A DNA stretch of 64,000 nucleotides from Theobroma cacao (taxonomy: Eukaryota; Streptophyta; Magnoliopsida; Malvales; Malvaceae): positions 24,675,392 to 24,739,391 of the forward strand of contig NC_030858.1 of NCBI RefSeq assembly GCF_000208745.1, given 5' to 3'. The notes beneath the pieces were generated by a model. The model was given only the letters and a program-made list of their open reading frames with translations. It did not search any database and had not been told where the DNA came from. Below are positions 1 through 10,850 of the stretch, in pieces. Both the position numbers and the translations under genes were made by a program. Numbering within the stretch: position 1 is the first letter of the stretch; each line of letters opens with the position of its first letter.

Positions 1-477
1 TTGTGATGTTTGTAAATCTATCTAGCATGCTGGTGACATCTTCACCACGCTCTATTTTGAACATTTAATAGTTATGTGTCAAGAGGGCAATTTTGGACTC
101 CTTGACTTGTGAAGTCCCTTCATGGATTTCTCTAAGTTTGTCCCACACTTGCTTAGCTGTTGTACAGCTTGAGACTTTGTTGAATTCAGTGGGGTTCAAG
201 GCACAATGCAATGTATTGATGGCCTTAAAATTTGTTTAGACTTTCTTAGTTTCAGCCTCGGTTCATTAAGACCTTGGCTTTGGCATAAACTCATTTGTAA
301 CTACATTTAAGGTTGAGGGAATAAAAGGTCCATCTGTTATGACGTCCCACATTTCATAATCTATAACTCTAATGTAAATTGACATCTTACAACTCCAATA
401 AGGATAGTTGAGCCATCAAATAGAGGTGGTCTATTTGTTGATTGTCCCTCAGCAACTATGGATTTTTGTTGAGCCAT
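1..477 (-). pseudogene. Ty1/copia gag N-terminus, left-edge element (partial)
   Basis: Reading leftward from an ATG at 477, the translation starts MAQQKSIVAEG and continues into the copia capsid precursor (UBN2-type gag). Recognisable stretches further left on the same strand are AKQVWDKLREIHEGTSQVKES and a segment ending in EDVTSMLDRF, both typical of plant copia gag. The frame is broken near 410-416, where an indel turns the expected DG-NYPYWSCKM stretch out of frame, and stop codons follow, so the gene is dead. It runs off the left edge. Its 5' leader and LTR lie to the right (2721-3892) but are separated from it by the solo LTR at 490-2720. The class is clear; the lineage is inferred to match the copia element at the right end because the LTRs are homologous. 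Confidence 0.8.
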
Positions 478-489
478 TTGGATCCTCCC

Positions 490-2720
490 CGTGAGACCTT
501 GACCTTTATAGACTCGTAGATAAAAGTACACGCGATATCCCTAATCAGGGGTAATTTCGTCATTACCTTAGTAAGCCCATAAAAGTAAGTTTTAAACAGT
601 ATTAAGGCCAAAGTAGGCCTAAGGCATTAATGAACGATGAAAATATTGGTAAAATGACAAGGAAACAAAAATTTTGATGATTTCCACAATAGGGGCAAAA
701 AGGTCATTTTTCACCTCGGGTTAGAATTTTTAAGTTTTCATAAACCTGAGCATTTCTAGACCATTATGAACTTGTCCCAGTGTCAAAGGAGTAAAAAGAT
801 TGCATAAAAGATTGGAGGAGAATAAGCTAATTTATGGAGGGGCATTTTGGTAATTTAAATGGAGTGGATAAGCATGGGCTATAAATATCTCTTCCTTCCA
901 GTAGCTTTTACATTCTCAAACAGCTTTTCTTGTTCTTCTTCTTCCATCTCACGTTGCTTCAATCCTCTATGGAAGCTTGATATGAAACTTTCATAACTTT
1001 CTCTCTCTAGCTCCAAATTTCATGCTTTTGGTGCACCCTTTCCATAAAACCCTTGTGCTCTTTCATTCTCTCACTTTAAAACCCTTAAAAAATCTTGTTT
1101 CCATACTCTCTTTCACTAGTTAGGTGTTTTAGAGAGAGAAAAAGGAAGCTTTACAATTGATTGGAGAATTGTTGGAAAGAATTTCAAAGTTTCAAAGCTA
1201 TTAAGGTGAGTAGTAAATTAGAGTTGAAAATTTAGTGTTGAGAATGATTAGAGATTTGAATTTGTGAATACTTTGTAGTTGAGATTGTTAATTCACTTTA
1301 GAGTGATAGGATAGTGAAAATGGATAGCCATTTAAATGGCAATTGAAAGCTAGCTAAGAGATAGCTTTTAGAATTTGTAAGTATGTGGCTTGAATTAATG
1401 GTGATATTAATGTGATGATAGATTCCAACAAAGCCAAACGTCCCAATTGGACCATTAGTGAAGTTAGAGTCGGTTAAAGGCTCAACAATACCGGTGAGTG
1501 GACTTGCATTTCAAACTTGTTTTGGGAAATGTGAATGATTTTATCCATCTTGTCTTTGAAAATGTGTGCCAGGGAGCAAGCCTTGATTAAATGTTTTTGA
1601 TATTATGAAATGGGAGATGTGTATAAGGATGAATCCATGTGTTTATTACTATGTTGGTATGTATGTATATATCTTATGAATACGTGCTGTGTATTGATGA
1701 ATGATGTTGGGTGATGATGTTGAGGTGTGCGAGTAGGGAGTGCACACATGATGATGATTGAGTGTGCAAGTAGGGAGTGCACACATGACGATGATGGAGT
1801 GTGCGAGTAAGGAGTGCACACATGATGATGATGTATGGATACGTAAATGTGTGTGTTATATAAAGTTCACAATATGGTATATGGATGTAATGCATTTGAG
1901 AAATTTGACATGTTAAACTTTGGGAAATTATATGAGTTTCATGTTGTGTTGGTCATGTGAACAGGGTGGCCTTTGCTTGAGGGAAAGAGGAATATTTTTG
2001 CTGGTGCCCTGCTTCTCGCTGCAGCAAGATTCTCTAGGGTTTTGAGGGGTGGTGCTGGCCAGAATCTCACTGCAGTGAGAATGTTACTATAGCCCATCAT
2101 TTAATTGACTTGATTAGCATGAATGCTATTAAAGTTTTCACTCTCCAAATCCTTTGTTGAGCATGGACTCCTTTCAATAAGTGATTGTTCTCATGTGGGG
2201 TTTACATGAGGGGTTTAATAAGAACTAAAATAAATTGCATTGTTTTGAAAAATGAATGCATCATGATTTCGTTAAACATTCCTTATGGTATGCTTGTTCC
2301 CTTTCTTGTTCACTCACCGGGTTTATACTCACCGTTTTAAACTTCATGTTTTCAGCTCAAGAGGCAGCTGGTAATTAGGTCAAGGTGCCCTTGTAGATTC
2401 GTTTCCTTGGTAGGTATCTCGGTATTCAGTAGCCATACATCACTCTGGTCTCTCCGCTGGAAATCGAGTCTTCTTTTTGAGATGTATAGACAAATTTGAT
2501 GTAAATTATTAAGATACATATTGTAGACAATGTACACTTGATTGGTATGCCAGTATGAGTTGGCAATGTTTAGTATCATTTTGATTCAAAGTTATGAAAT
2601 GAGACTTAGCAGCTTTTGATGGAATGATGAACATGTCAGATGAATAGGCTTGCTTAGGCTTAGTGGACTACGTCTAGTGGGCCCATGCACCGATCATGGC
2701 CCGAAATTTGGGTCGTGACA
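490..2720 (+). mobile_element. Solo LTR B1 (family B)
   Basis: This non-coding unit begins (C/T)GTGAGACC and ends GGTCGTGACA. Flanks are CTCCC (485-489) and CTACC (2721-2725), a 5-bp target duplication with one mismatch. It is inserted between the primer-binding site and the gag start of a copia element. Inside are a splice-donor-like AAG/GTGAGT at 1206, three 37-bp hairpin repeats (1725-1835), two CTGCAG-centred palindromes (2014-2029, 2065-2080) and a polypyrimidine plus CAG acceptor ending at 2355. It is homologous, in opposite orientation, to the unit at 4579-10153. No second LTR or internal domain is present. Confidence 0.8.
1725..1835 (+). repeat. 37-bp hairpin minisatellite in B1 (3 copies)
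   Basis: Three consecutive 37-bp units start at 1725, 1762 and 1799. Each contains GTGTGC, GAGTAGGGA and GTGCACAC, so the ends can pair as a hairpin, followed by ATGATGATGATGA. The reverse-complement array is present in B2. Confidence 0.9.
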
Positions 2721-2757
2721 CTACCAAATGATGTTAAGCCTTAATAACAGGGAACTA

Positions 2758-2769
2758 GCTCTAATACCA
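2758..2769 (-). other. Primer-binding site of left-edge copia element
   Basis: The minus strand reads TGGTATTAGAGC two bases inside the LTR end at 2772. This matches the initiator-methionine tRNA primer site used by plant copia elements (TGGTATCAGAGC, one change). It fixes the orientation of the element as minus and the LTR at 2772-3892 as its 5' LTR. Confidence 0.85.
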
Positions 2770-2771
2770 CT

Positions 2772-3892
2772 TGTTAGTCTCAAAAATATGTCCTAGAGGG
2801 GGTGAATAGCACAATTTGGCTCTTTCAAATATTGTCTCAAAGTCTAGACAAGTGCGAGACAAATGAAGAACAGAAAATGAAACAAAAACAAAGTAAAAAG
2901 ACAGCAGAATTTAGAGAGGTTCGGTCCAAGACCTACATCCACTATCTTGATTATCCAACCAAGGATTTTCCCAACAAATCCACTAAGAATTAGTGAAATT
3001 CACAATCTTTCACCAAGCTTTACAATGGCTTTTAGCAGGCTCAACGAAAACCTTTTACACTAGTTGTTCACGGGCTAAACTAAAACCCAACACCTAACTT
3101 TTCAAGGCTAAGTTAGAACCTTAACACCTTCAAGCAAACTTTGCTTGAAACAACCACTTAGAGTGAATCCCTCACTTTAAGAATACAAGAAGAGAAGTAA
3201 AAAAACATACCTATGGTCACAAGTTGATCTACATGGTACACGGTTGAGTGCAAAATACAAGTACAAAGAATGAGTGTTAAGGTGCAGCAAGGTACAAGAG
3301 AGATTTTTTGGTTTTTCAGCTTTTATGTGACTCAAATCTCTCTAATGCTTCTAAAAACTAATTTCTAACTATTGAAAGACCCTTTTATACATGGAGAAAC
3401 ATCTCTGATGGCAGTTTGACAGTTTTCTAGCCGTTGGAGATAGTTAGGAGTCGGTTCTAGCTGTTACTCTGTCTTTTAGCACAAATTTCAAACTTGCAGG
3501 CAGAATGCTTTTAGTCGACTAACTAATATCTTGATCAACTAAGTCGTTTCTGTTTTCTACTCCCTATCTCTGGCAGTTCTAGCAGTAAGCACTTAGTCGA
3601 CTAGCCCATTTCTTGGTCAACTAAGTTGGTACTGTTTCTCAATATCCTTCAGTCCGTCATTTCTCCAATTTAAATCTTGGCCAACCAACATTCTTCCTTA
3701 TTCAACTAATGAGCCTCCTTCTTGTTAAGCAGTCATGTCTTATTATTTTTATCTCTCTTTTTCTTTTGATATACACTTTGAAAGATTGATTTATTAACTT
3801 CATACATTAATTTTCCTACACACTCAAGTAAAGGCATTAGACATAAATGAATGGGAATGTTTTATTATCATCAAAAACTAATGGAGTCAACA
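2772..3892 (-). mobile_element. Ty1/copia 5' LTR (1121 bp)
   Basis: The unit is bounded TGTTAG...GTCAACA in plus-strand coordinates. It is homologous along its length to the LTR at 53861-54977; shared landmarks are the AGAGGGGGTGAATAG start, the paired GGTTCG/GGTCCAAGACCTACATCCAC region, the repeated LTR phrases about CTTAGTCGACTA, and the final segment ATCATCAAAAACTAATGGAG. The PBS lies just outside its low-coordinate end, making it the 5' LTR of the minus-strand element whose gag is at 1-477. The other LTR is beyond the left edge. Confidence 0.88.
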
Positions 3893-4573
3893 TTTTTGAC
3901 ACACTTTGTTAGAAAAAAAATTTGTGCAAATTATTTTTTGCTTGACTTGATTGGAAGTTTTTTAAAATTTTACACTAGTGCATTTTCCTTAAATAGTTTG
4001 AAAATTTATTTTTCAACTTGTTTGTTTATTAATTTGCTTATTAAATTACATCTAGTATGTTTTAAAGTGAAAACAAATTTGAGAAACTTATCTCCAAGCT
4101 TACGTTCATTAAAAGTTTACTTTCTTGAAAAGAATTTTATAAATCCAATTCACCTCTTTTGGTAACTCTACTATATAGAGTTATTCTACCACATTTTGGA
4201 TGCTAAAATCACTAAGTCCTTGTGTTTTTAAGTTGACTTTAGGTAGTTTTCATATCTTTTTATTAATAAGTTTGAAGCATGTTGAACTACTCTAATGCAA
4301 GTAATTCTTGCTCATTTTCATGTTAAAAGTCCTAATTGGATCCATCATTGGTTTATTCTTTGTTTAGGAAGGTTCTCAAGTGCACAAAGCTAATGGATGA
4401 TGAACCGTGCTAGGATGGCTAGGTGTAGACTCTTACTGAACATGTTGATATTTCTAGCATAACTCGAACTACAAAAGTCCAATCAATGTGATTCCTAAAC
4501 CGTTGGAAAGGTAAGAGGCATACCTACAACTTTTGTGTTTACCAATTTTCCCAAATTAGCCTCGAGGTAGCAA
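3893..4573. other. Old repeat-derived spacer
   Basis: No gene is seen. Positions 4130-4165 resemble the end of a copia-type LTR (AATCCAATTCACCTCTTTTGG). Positions about 4440-4570 carry a module of roughly 140 bp that recurs at about 5255-5405 and 21590-21745 (see the repeat entry). A 104-codon open frame at 3851-4165 crosses the LTR boundary and is AT-rich, so it is not considered a gene. Confidence 0.5.
4440..4570 (+). repeat. Dispersed ~140-bp module (3 copies)
   Basis: The module runs from ATATTTCTAGCATAACTC through AAGTCCAATCAATGTGATT and ACAACTTTTGTGTTTACCA to TTTTCCCAAATTAGCCTCGAGG. Related copies lie at about 5255-5405, inside B2, and at about 21590-21745, immediately right of A2. It is absent from B1, which is about 350 bp shorter than B2 without its insertion. 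Its origin is probably an LTR or leader of an unidentified element. Confidence 0.65.
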
Positions 4574-5220
4574 AAAATTGTCACGACCCAATTTTCAGGC
4601 CATGTCCTACTCATGGGCCCAATGGACGTAGCCCACTAAGCCCAAACAAACCTATTTATATAATCATACTCATTATCCCGTCAACTATTCTTACATTTAC
4701 ATCTCATAATCTTAACCCTTTAAGTACTTTAATAGTAAATTATAACAATCAAAACTACATTTATATTATCCCAAAATAACATTAACTATTGCCACTCATG
4801 GTAGCTTTACCAATTAAAATGTACATATATGGTCTAAGGTATTAGTACCTTACATCACAGGTATGTATTTACAACAAAAATGACTTTGGGCTTCTAGTGG
4901 AGTGAACAAGGTGAAGGTGCGACTATGAAATGCCAAGATACCTACCAAGGATACGAATCTACAAGAACACCTCGACCTAGTTACAAGCTACCTCTTGATC
5001 TGAAAACATGAATTTGAAAAAGGTGAGTTAAACTTAGTGAGTGAACATAAGAAGGGAACAAGCAATCGATAGGAAGAATTTGGAAATCATGATGCAGCCC
5101 CTCCTTTCAAACTTTGATTAATAACCTCATAGTGTTGCAAAAACCCATGATCAATCCATGAAGTTAAATGGGTGAAAAATATGTCAAAATCAAGCAAGGT
5201 AGCAAGCATGGCAGCAAGTT

Positions 5221-5540
5221 TCTCGCTGCAACGAGAAACAATGTTAGTTTTCATGTGTTTCAATTTTTCTAGCATATCTCCCATTACAGAAGTCCAATTG
5301 ACCTGATTTTTAGACCATTAGAAAGCTAAGAGACAAGGATACAACTTTTATGTTTACCACTTTTCCCAGTTCGGACTGGAAGGTGGTCAAAATCTTCATT
5401 GAAGTGAAAGTACTACACCAAAACCCGAGAGTTTTTCGCTACAGCGAGATTTATTCTCACTGCAGCGAGAATCAAGCCAGTGTGACCCCCAAAATCCGAG
5501 AGTTTCTCGCTACAGCGAAATGAATCTTGCTACAGCAAGA
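5221..5540. repeat. Array of 16-bp palindromes in B2
   Basis: Five near-palindromes fit the consensus TCTCGCTRCAGCGAGA, at 5221-5236, 5434-5449, 5455-5470, 5505-5520 and 5525-5540. In the last copy both arms change together (TCTTGC...GCAAGA), which preserves pairing. Two related copies lie in B1 at 2014-2029 and 2065-2080, the latter a perfect palindrome (TCTCACTGCAGTGAGA). Confidence 0.85.
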
Positions 5541-5742
5541 AACAGAGCATTTTAAGTGAAATGGGTCTTGTTACATCAAAAGCCATTTCCTTATTGAAAT
5601 GAAAAACAATTTGGGAGCAATTAACAATACCAACACACAACACAATCACAATTATTTTCATAAACTTTCTATAACATATATATATTTGTATATACATACA
5701 TCATCATGCATACCATCCCACCACACTCAACTCAATGCAATA

Positions 5743-5890
5743 TCATCATCATGTGTGCACTCCCTACTCGCACACTTCAACATCATCATGTGTGCACTCC
5801 CTACTCGCACACTCTATCATCATCATTCCCTACTCGCATACTCTATCATCATCACGTGTGCACTCCCTACTCGCACAGTTCAACATCATC
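5743..5890 (-). repeat. Hairpin minisatellite in B2 (4 copies)
   Basis: This is the reverse complement of the B1 array. The repeated core is GTGTGCACTCCCTACTCGCACAC, separated by TTCAA or TCTAT and CATCATCAT. The third copy lacks the GTGTGCAC arm. The frames open across it are repeat-derived and not genes. Confidence 0.88.
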
Positions 5891-5984
5891 ACACAACATT
5901 ATTCATCAATACAAAACATATATTCATATATATACCTACCAACATAATATAGAAGCACATGGATTCATCCTTTTACACATTTCA

Positions 5985-8974
5985 TGTCATGACCCGGTAC
6001 TTCCTTCAAGCCCGTGACATCTGCCGCGATGTCTCGATAGACATTCATTACCCAAAATGTCAACCAAAACCTCGAAAGGCTCTTGCATCAATTTTACATC
6101 TCCCCTGTGAGCAATAGTTACTAAATATCATGTTTTAAGGGAATATAAACTATTTTTAAGTCAAAACAAATAAAAAATAATTTTTGCCACATAGGGGTAT
6201 TTTGGTCATTTTTACTCAAAAATTTTAAAACTTGGTAAAAATATAGCATACAATCAAAAAATATACATTTCTTATTTAAAAATAATTTTCGTAATCTAAT
6301 TCATCTATTTAAAATAAAATTTTGGCTAATCAAACTTAATAAAAATATTAAATAAAATATTCTATTTTTTTATAAAACAATATTTATAGAACTCTGCATA
6401 AATAATTTTTGTAGCGTAAAAGCAAAATAAATTCATACATACAGTGACACACGTAGCCAGGTATACAAAATATTCTATAATGACATGTAGGCCCCGATAT
6501 AACCAAAAATATGCAAGACTATAGATCTTCGATTTCTAAAGATGCAGATCCAAAAGCAATCCTCAACAAAATCGACGATCTACAAACTAGACTGAGCCTG
6601 AAATGGGTGAAAAGAAGGGGTGAGTTTTTATAAACCCAGTGAGTAAGCAAAATTCATCTATAACATCTAAAGCCGAGTAAATGGAGACAGTTAAATCATC
6701 TCATCATAATATAATTCATAACATTCAAAACTCATTTCAATTCATATAAAACAATTACATTTCATCGAAAATAATCAATAAAGCTTATGACTCTCTTAAA
6801 CTTGGCTCGTGCCAAAACTCGTACTCGGTGACACCTTGGCCCGGGCATCCAATCGAGTCCCCCAAGGCTGTTAAAACTATATATACACATAAAACATGTT
6901 TTTACATTTAAAAACATAATCATTCCTTGGCGTTGGCTGAGTTTCACCCTCACGTGGTGGTTCGGCGTGAAGTGAACTCTAAATATACCTTAGGAGATAC
7001 CCTCCGCGCCTCTCATACTAAGGTAAAATATAATGGAGTTTATTGTGCCCCTCTAATAGGCTAGTCCACAGAAACCCGCCCACTGCAGTTAGCTAATCAA
7101 ATAACCCACCAAATCAATAAACATTTCGACAGCATAACATGGCTAATAAAATATTACCCAGCCTGTGTCACGGCAAAACAAAGCAGTTTATACATATTCC
7201 ACACAAAACACAAATCCAACCATTCATGCCATCACATTGTCATAAGCCACCAATTCAAACCACATATCAAAACACGAGTATATAGTCTCCACTTACTCAA
7301 TTTCCAAAACCAGTATTCAATTTCAAAACAAGTTATAAAACTCATTTCATTTAACCAACAATTCAAGTTTAAAACATAATAATTTACCATTTAAACTCAT
7401 TATTCTTTAAAACATAAAAACGAGTAGAAACAACTTTAGATAGTTAACATGAAAGTTTGTTACTCACAATAGCGGGAGTTTGGAGTACTCCTATTCTTAG
7501 TCCTCGGGTACAATATCTTTACCCTTATTAGAAGGCTCACCACCTATACATAATACACGACATGTAATTCAATATATTTGTGCCAAACTGTTATAAAATT
7601 ATTTCAGGCTCTATATGAATGCATGAAATTAAATGAGAATTGTCTGAATAATCACTTAAAGACTGTGTTCTACATGGGTTCAATTATGATCGGACTGAAT
7701 TTGTATTCGACCTAACTCAAACTATACACTGTTGAATCAACCAAAACATCCAATTGAACTTCAAATATATTCATTTCACTTCCAAAATTCCAAATACACC
7801 TAAGTACCTCAATGAGCTTAATTGTGACTTAATTCACCGTAATTAAAATTCATTCCGATTTCGATATCCGATACCATAAATCATCAATTATGAGCTAAAT
7901 AACTTGAAATACAACAAAATCCATCATCAATATGTCACCCATAAAATTCGGCCAAAGAGGGTTGTTGAAGGGCATGTGATTTTCTTGCTTGTTTTTCATG
8001 CCAAACATCATCAAACAACTAAAAACACTAAGATATCATGAAATCTAGCAAAATCCACCATCAAAACCTCTCTCCCTAAGTTCGGCCAGCATGCAATCCC
8101 TCATGGAAACTTGTGTTTCATCCATAGAAAGTGAAACAGAAAGCATGGGTAAGGTAAATCTTAAGCTAAAATTGAAAAATCTTACCTTTGATTATTTTGT
8201 TCCTTGAAATTCAACAAATTTCTCTTGGATTTTCTTCTCTAGGGTTTGCTCTTATTCTTTTCTCTTTGTTCTTTGCTTTGGCCGGCCATGAAGAGTGAAA
8301 TGGGAGGAGTGTGTGCTGGTTTTTAAAGAGAATTATAAAAGGATTAAAATTCACCACGTGTCACCATGTAATTGGTCCATGGTTAATAACTTAACAATTA
8401 AGTATTAGCTCACCACCACATGTAATTTCTTAATTATCTAAAGTATAAAATGATAATAGGTGAAATTCATGGGCTTGACAAGTGTTATGGTGGTGTAAAA
8501 TTCCAAAAATTCTAATTACGTCCTTGTGGACACGTAAATTGACCGTTTTGCCCTTATGTTCGAAAAAATGTCAAAATTAAAATTTTTCACTTCTAAAATT
8601 CAAATTATACTCCAATTAGTCAAACTTGGTCATAAATTTTGTCCAACATTCCAATTTTACCCTCGGGTGGCAAAATGGCCATCTTACCCTCGGGTGGTAA
8701 AATGACCATTTTGCCCCTACGTTATGAAAATTCCTAATTTGACTCCAAATTAATCCTCAAACTCCAAATCATCATATTAAAACATTCTAAGGTTCAATAA
8801 CTCTCAAATACATCCTAAAATCTCTATTCAAACTAGTTCAAGGTTTTAATCGACTTAATTGTACCACTAGGTACAATACCCACTTTTAACGATTCTTCGA
8901 GGTATCCCAGTATGTAGATATGTTATCAAGTACATGAATGATATGACAAGTATATAATAAAGTAGGGCTTGACA
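5985..8974 (-). mobile_element. Solo LTR A1 (family A), nested in B2
   Basis: The unit is bounded TGTCATGACCC...GGGCTTGACA and is 2990 bp long. It has a perfect 5-bp target duplication TTTCA at 5980-5984 and 8975-8979. It is inserted into B2, so it is younger than B2. On the minus strand it carries a TATA-like TTTAAAAACC near 8320, a donor AAAG/GTAAG at 8185 and an acceptor CATTTCAG ending at 6598. It shares whole blocks with A2, A3 and A4, such as the GGGGCACGGTAA-type block, the region around the Cys-free AACGCCAAGG phrase and the end GCCGCGATGTC. No coding capacity or PBS is seen. Confidence 0.88.
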
Positions 8975-10153
8975 TTTCACATTTTTCACAGCATCAAAAC
9001 ATTTTATCAAGGGGTTGTTCCCTAGCACACATATTTAAAGAAAAGTTGGATAAAATCATTCAAATGTTCATTCAAATACATTACATTTCCCAAAGAAATT
9101 TTGAAATGCAAGTTCACTCACCAGTCTTTATTGATGTTTTGGTGGGCTCTAGCTTCGACTAATGTTCCGAATGGAGGTGTAGGGTTTCGTTGGAACCTAT
9201 CACACACAACAACATCACCATCAACCCAACTTGGCATTATTACTATTCCAAAGCTATTTTCTAAATTGGGTTCTACTCGTCATTCCTAACTAGTTTCCAA
9301 CTACTATTAAATGGCTATTATTTGCACCATCCTAATCACTTTAAAATGAATAAACAACCTCAACTACAAAACATTCCCAAGTCTCATCACTAGCTATTCT
9401 CAACACTTAAATATCAAATTCTAATTCCCTACTCACCTTGGTAGCTTCGTAGTTGAATCTCTTTCTAAAAATTTCTAGCTATTATGGAAGCTCCCTCTTT
9501 CTCTTTCTAAACACCTAGCTAGTGAGAGAAAGTATGAAAGTAAGATTTTTTTTTTCAAGGGTTTTAAAGTGAAAGAGTGAAATAACACAAAGGTTCTATG
9601 AAAGGGTGCACAAAAGCATGAAAAATGAAGGTAGCTTGAGAGAGTTATGGAAGCCTAAAGAGAACTCCCATAGAGGATGAAGAAACGTGAGAGGGAAGAA
9701 GGAAGAAGAAGAAGAAGCTACTGAAAAATGTGAGAAGAAGCTACTGGAAGATGATATTTATAGCTCAAGCTTATCCAACTCCATTTAAATTATGAAAATG
9801 CCCTTAGCAAGTTAGCTTATTCTGCTCCAATCCTTTATGCAATCTTTTTACTCTTTTGACACTGAGGCCAAGTCCACAATGGTCTAAAAATACTTAAGTT
9901 TACAAAAAATTAAAATTTTGACCCGAGATGAAAAATGACCATTTTGCCCCTACTTTGGAAATCATCATTATTTTATTTCCTTCATCATTTAATCCTTATT
10001 TTCATAATTCATTTATGCTTTAGGCCTACTTAGGCCTTAAAAATGTTTGAAAGCATACTTCTTAGGGCTCACTAAAGAAATGACGAAATTACCCCTGGCT
10101 CGAGTTATTGTGTCTACACCTAGTTATGAGGCTATAGAGGTCGAGGTCTCACA

Positions 10154-10850
10154 AAAATCATGTTTGAAATTTGGTGAAGAAAATAGTCATTTTTCTTAGA
10201 TGTTTCGTGTCTAATAGCTATTTCTGGAGCTCTAAGATTGAGCTTGGTGTTTGGGGGTGTCAATCTTGGATTGAAATTTTCTTCAATTCCCACTTTTAGG
10301 ATCAAGCTTTTAAATGGCAATATCAACCCTAAACTCGAGACATGAGATCTTTCACCTCTTCTTCATCAAGGATCAAACTTGGGAGTGTTGAGGTCGATTC
10401 TCCAAGCTTCCAATGGCTCTTTGTCATGTTTGCTTCCATCTGGGATAGAGCTTGGCTTGTCTAATGTCAATCCTGGATTCAAATTTTCTTCAATTTATGC
10501 TTTTAGGATCAAGCTTTTAAATGGAAATATTGACCCTAGAACCAAGACATGATATGTTTCACCTCTTCTTCATCAAGGATCAAGCTTGGAAGTGTTAAGG
10601 TTGATTCTCCAAGCTTCTAGTGGCTCTTTGTCATTTTTGCTTCCTTCTAGGATAGAGCTTAGCTTGTCCAATGTCGATCCTCTAAGCTTTCTTCACATTT
10701 TCTTGGTTTTTGACTTAAGATCGAGCTTCAAGGCATTAGTGACTATCCTGAATCAAGGCTTTTCTTTTCCTTTCATCTTTTGCGCACTTAGGATCAAGCT
10801 TTAAAGGATAAATCTCAATCCTCTAAGTTTCAAGTATTGTTGCTATGTGC
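10154..10850. repeat. 207-bp tandem duplication, degenerate
   Basis: Two adjacent 207-bp units start at 10261 (CAATCTTGGATTGAAATTTT) and 10468 (CAATCCTGGATTCAAATTTT). A third partial unit starts at 10675 (CGATCCTCTAAGC). Each holds TTAGGATCAAGCTTTTAAATGG and CACCTCTTCTTCATCAAGG. A partial unit also precedes 10261. There is no coding signal: frames are short and not conserved between units. Confidence 0.85.

Larger units (their letters stand above)
4579..10153 (-). mobile_element. Solo LTR B2 (family B), split by A1
   Basis: In plus coordinates the unit starts TGTCACGACCC and ends GTCTCACA. Exact 5-bp flanks AAAAT occur at 4574-4578 and 10154-10158. It is the reverse-oriented homologue of 490-2720. 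Removing the nested A1 unit and one TSD copy leaves about 2580 bp. On the minus strand there is a donor-like CAAG/GTGAGT at 9436 and a TTTTCAG acceptor ending at 5000. It also holds the 4-copy hairpin array (5743-5890) and five near-perfect CTGCAG/CTACAG palindromes (5221-5540). No coding sequence is present. Confidence 0.85.

Noticed and set aside
1603..1895. Two overlapping minus-strand open frames with repeated histidine, serine and threonine
   Set aside because: They translate the hairpin minisatellite of B1; the same happens at 5599-6017 and 58454-58877 in B2 and B3. No family features.
490..2720. Long protein-coding gene spanning the putative LTR intron
   Set aside because: Neither side of the donor or acceptor has an open frame conserved among units, so the intron-like structure lies in non-coding sequence.
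3851..4165. 104-codon plus-strand frame
   Set aside because: It starts within the copia LTR and crosses its boundary; composition is that of AT-rich non-coding DNA.
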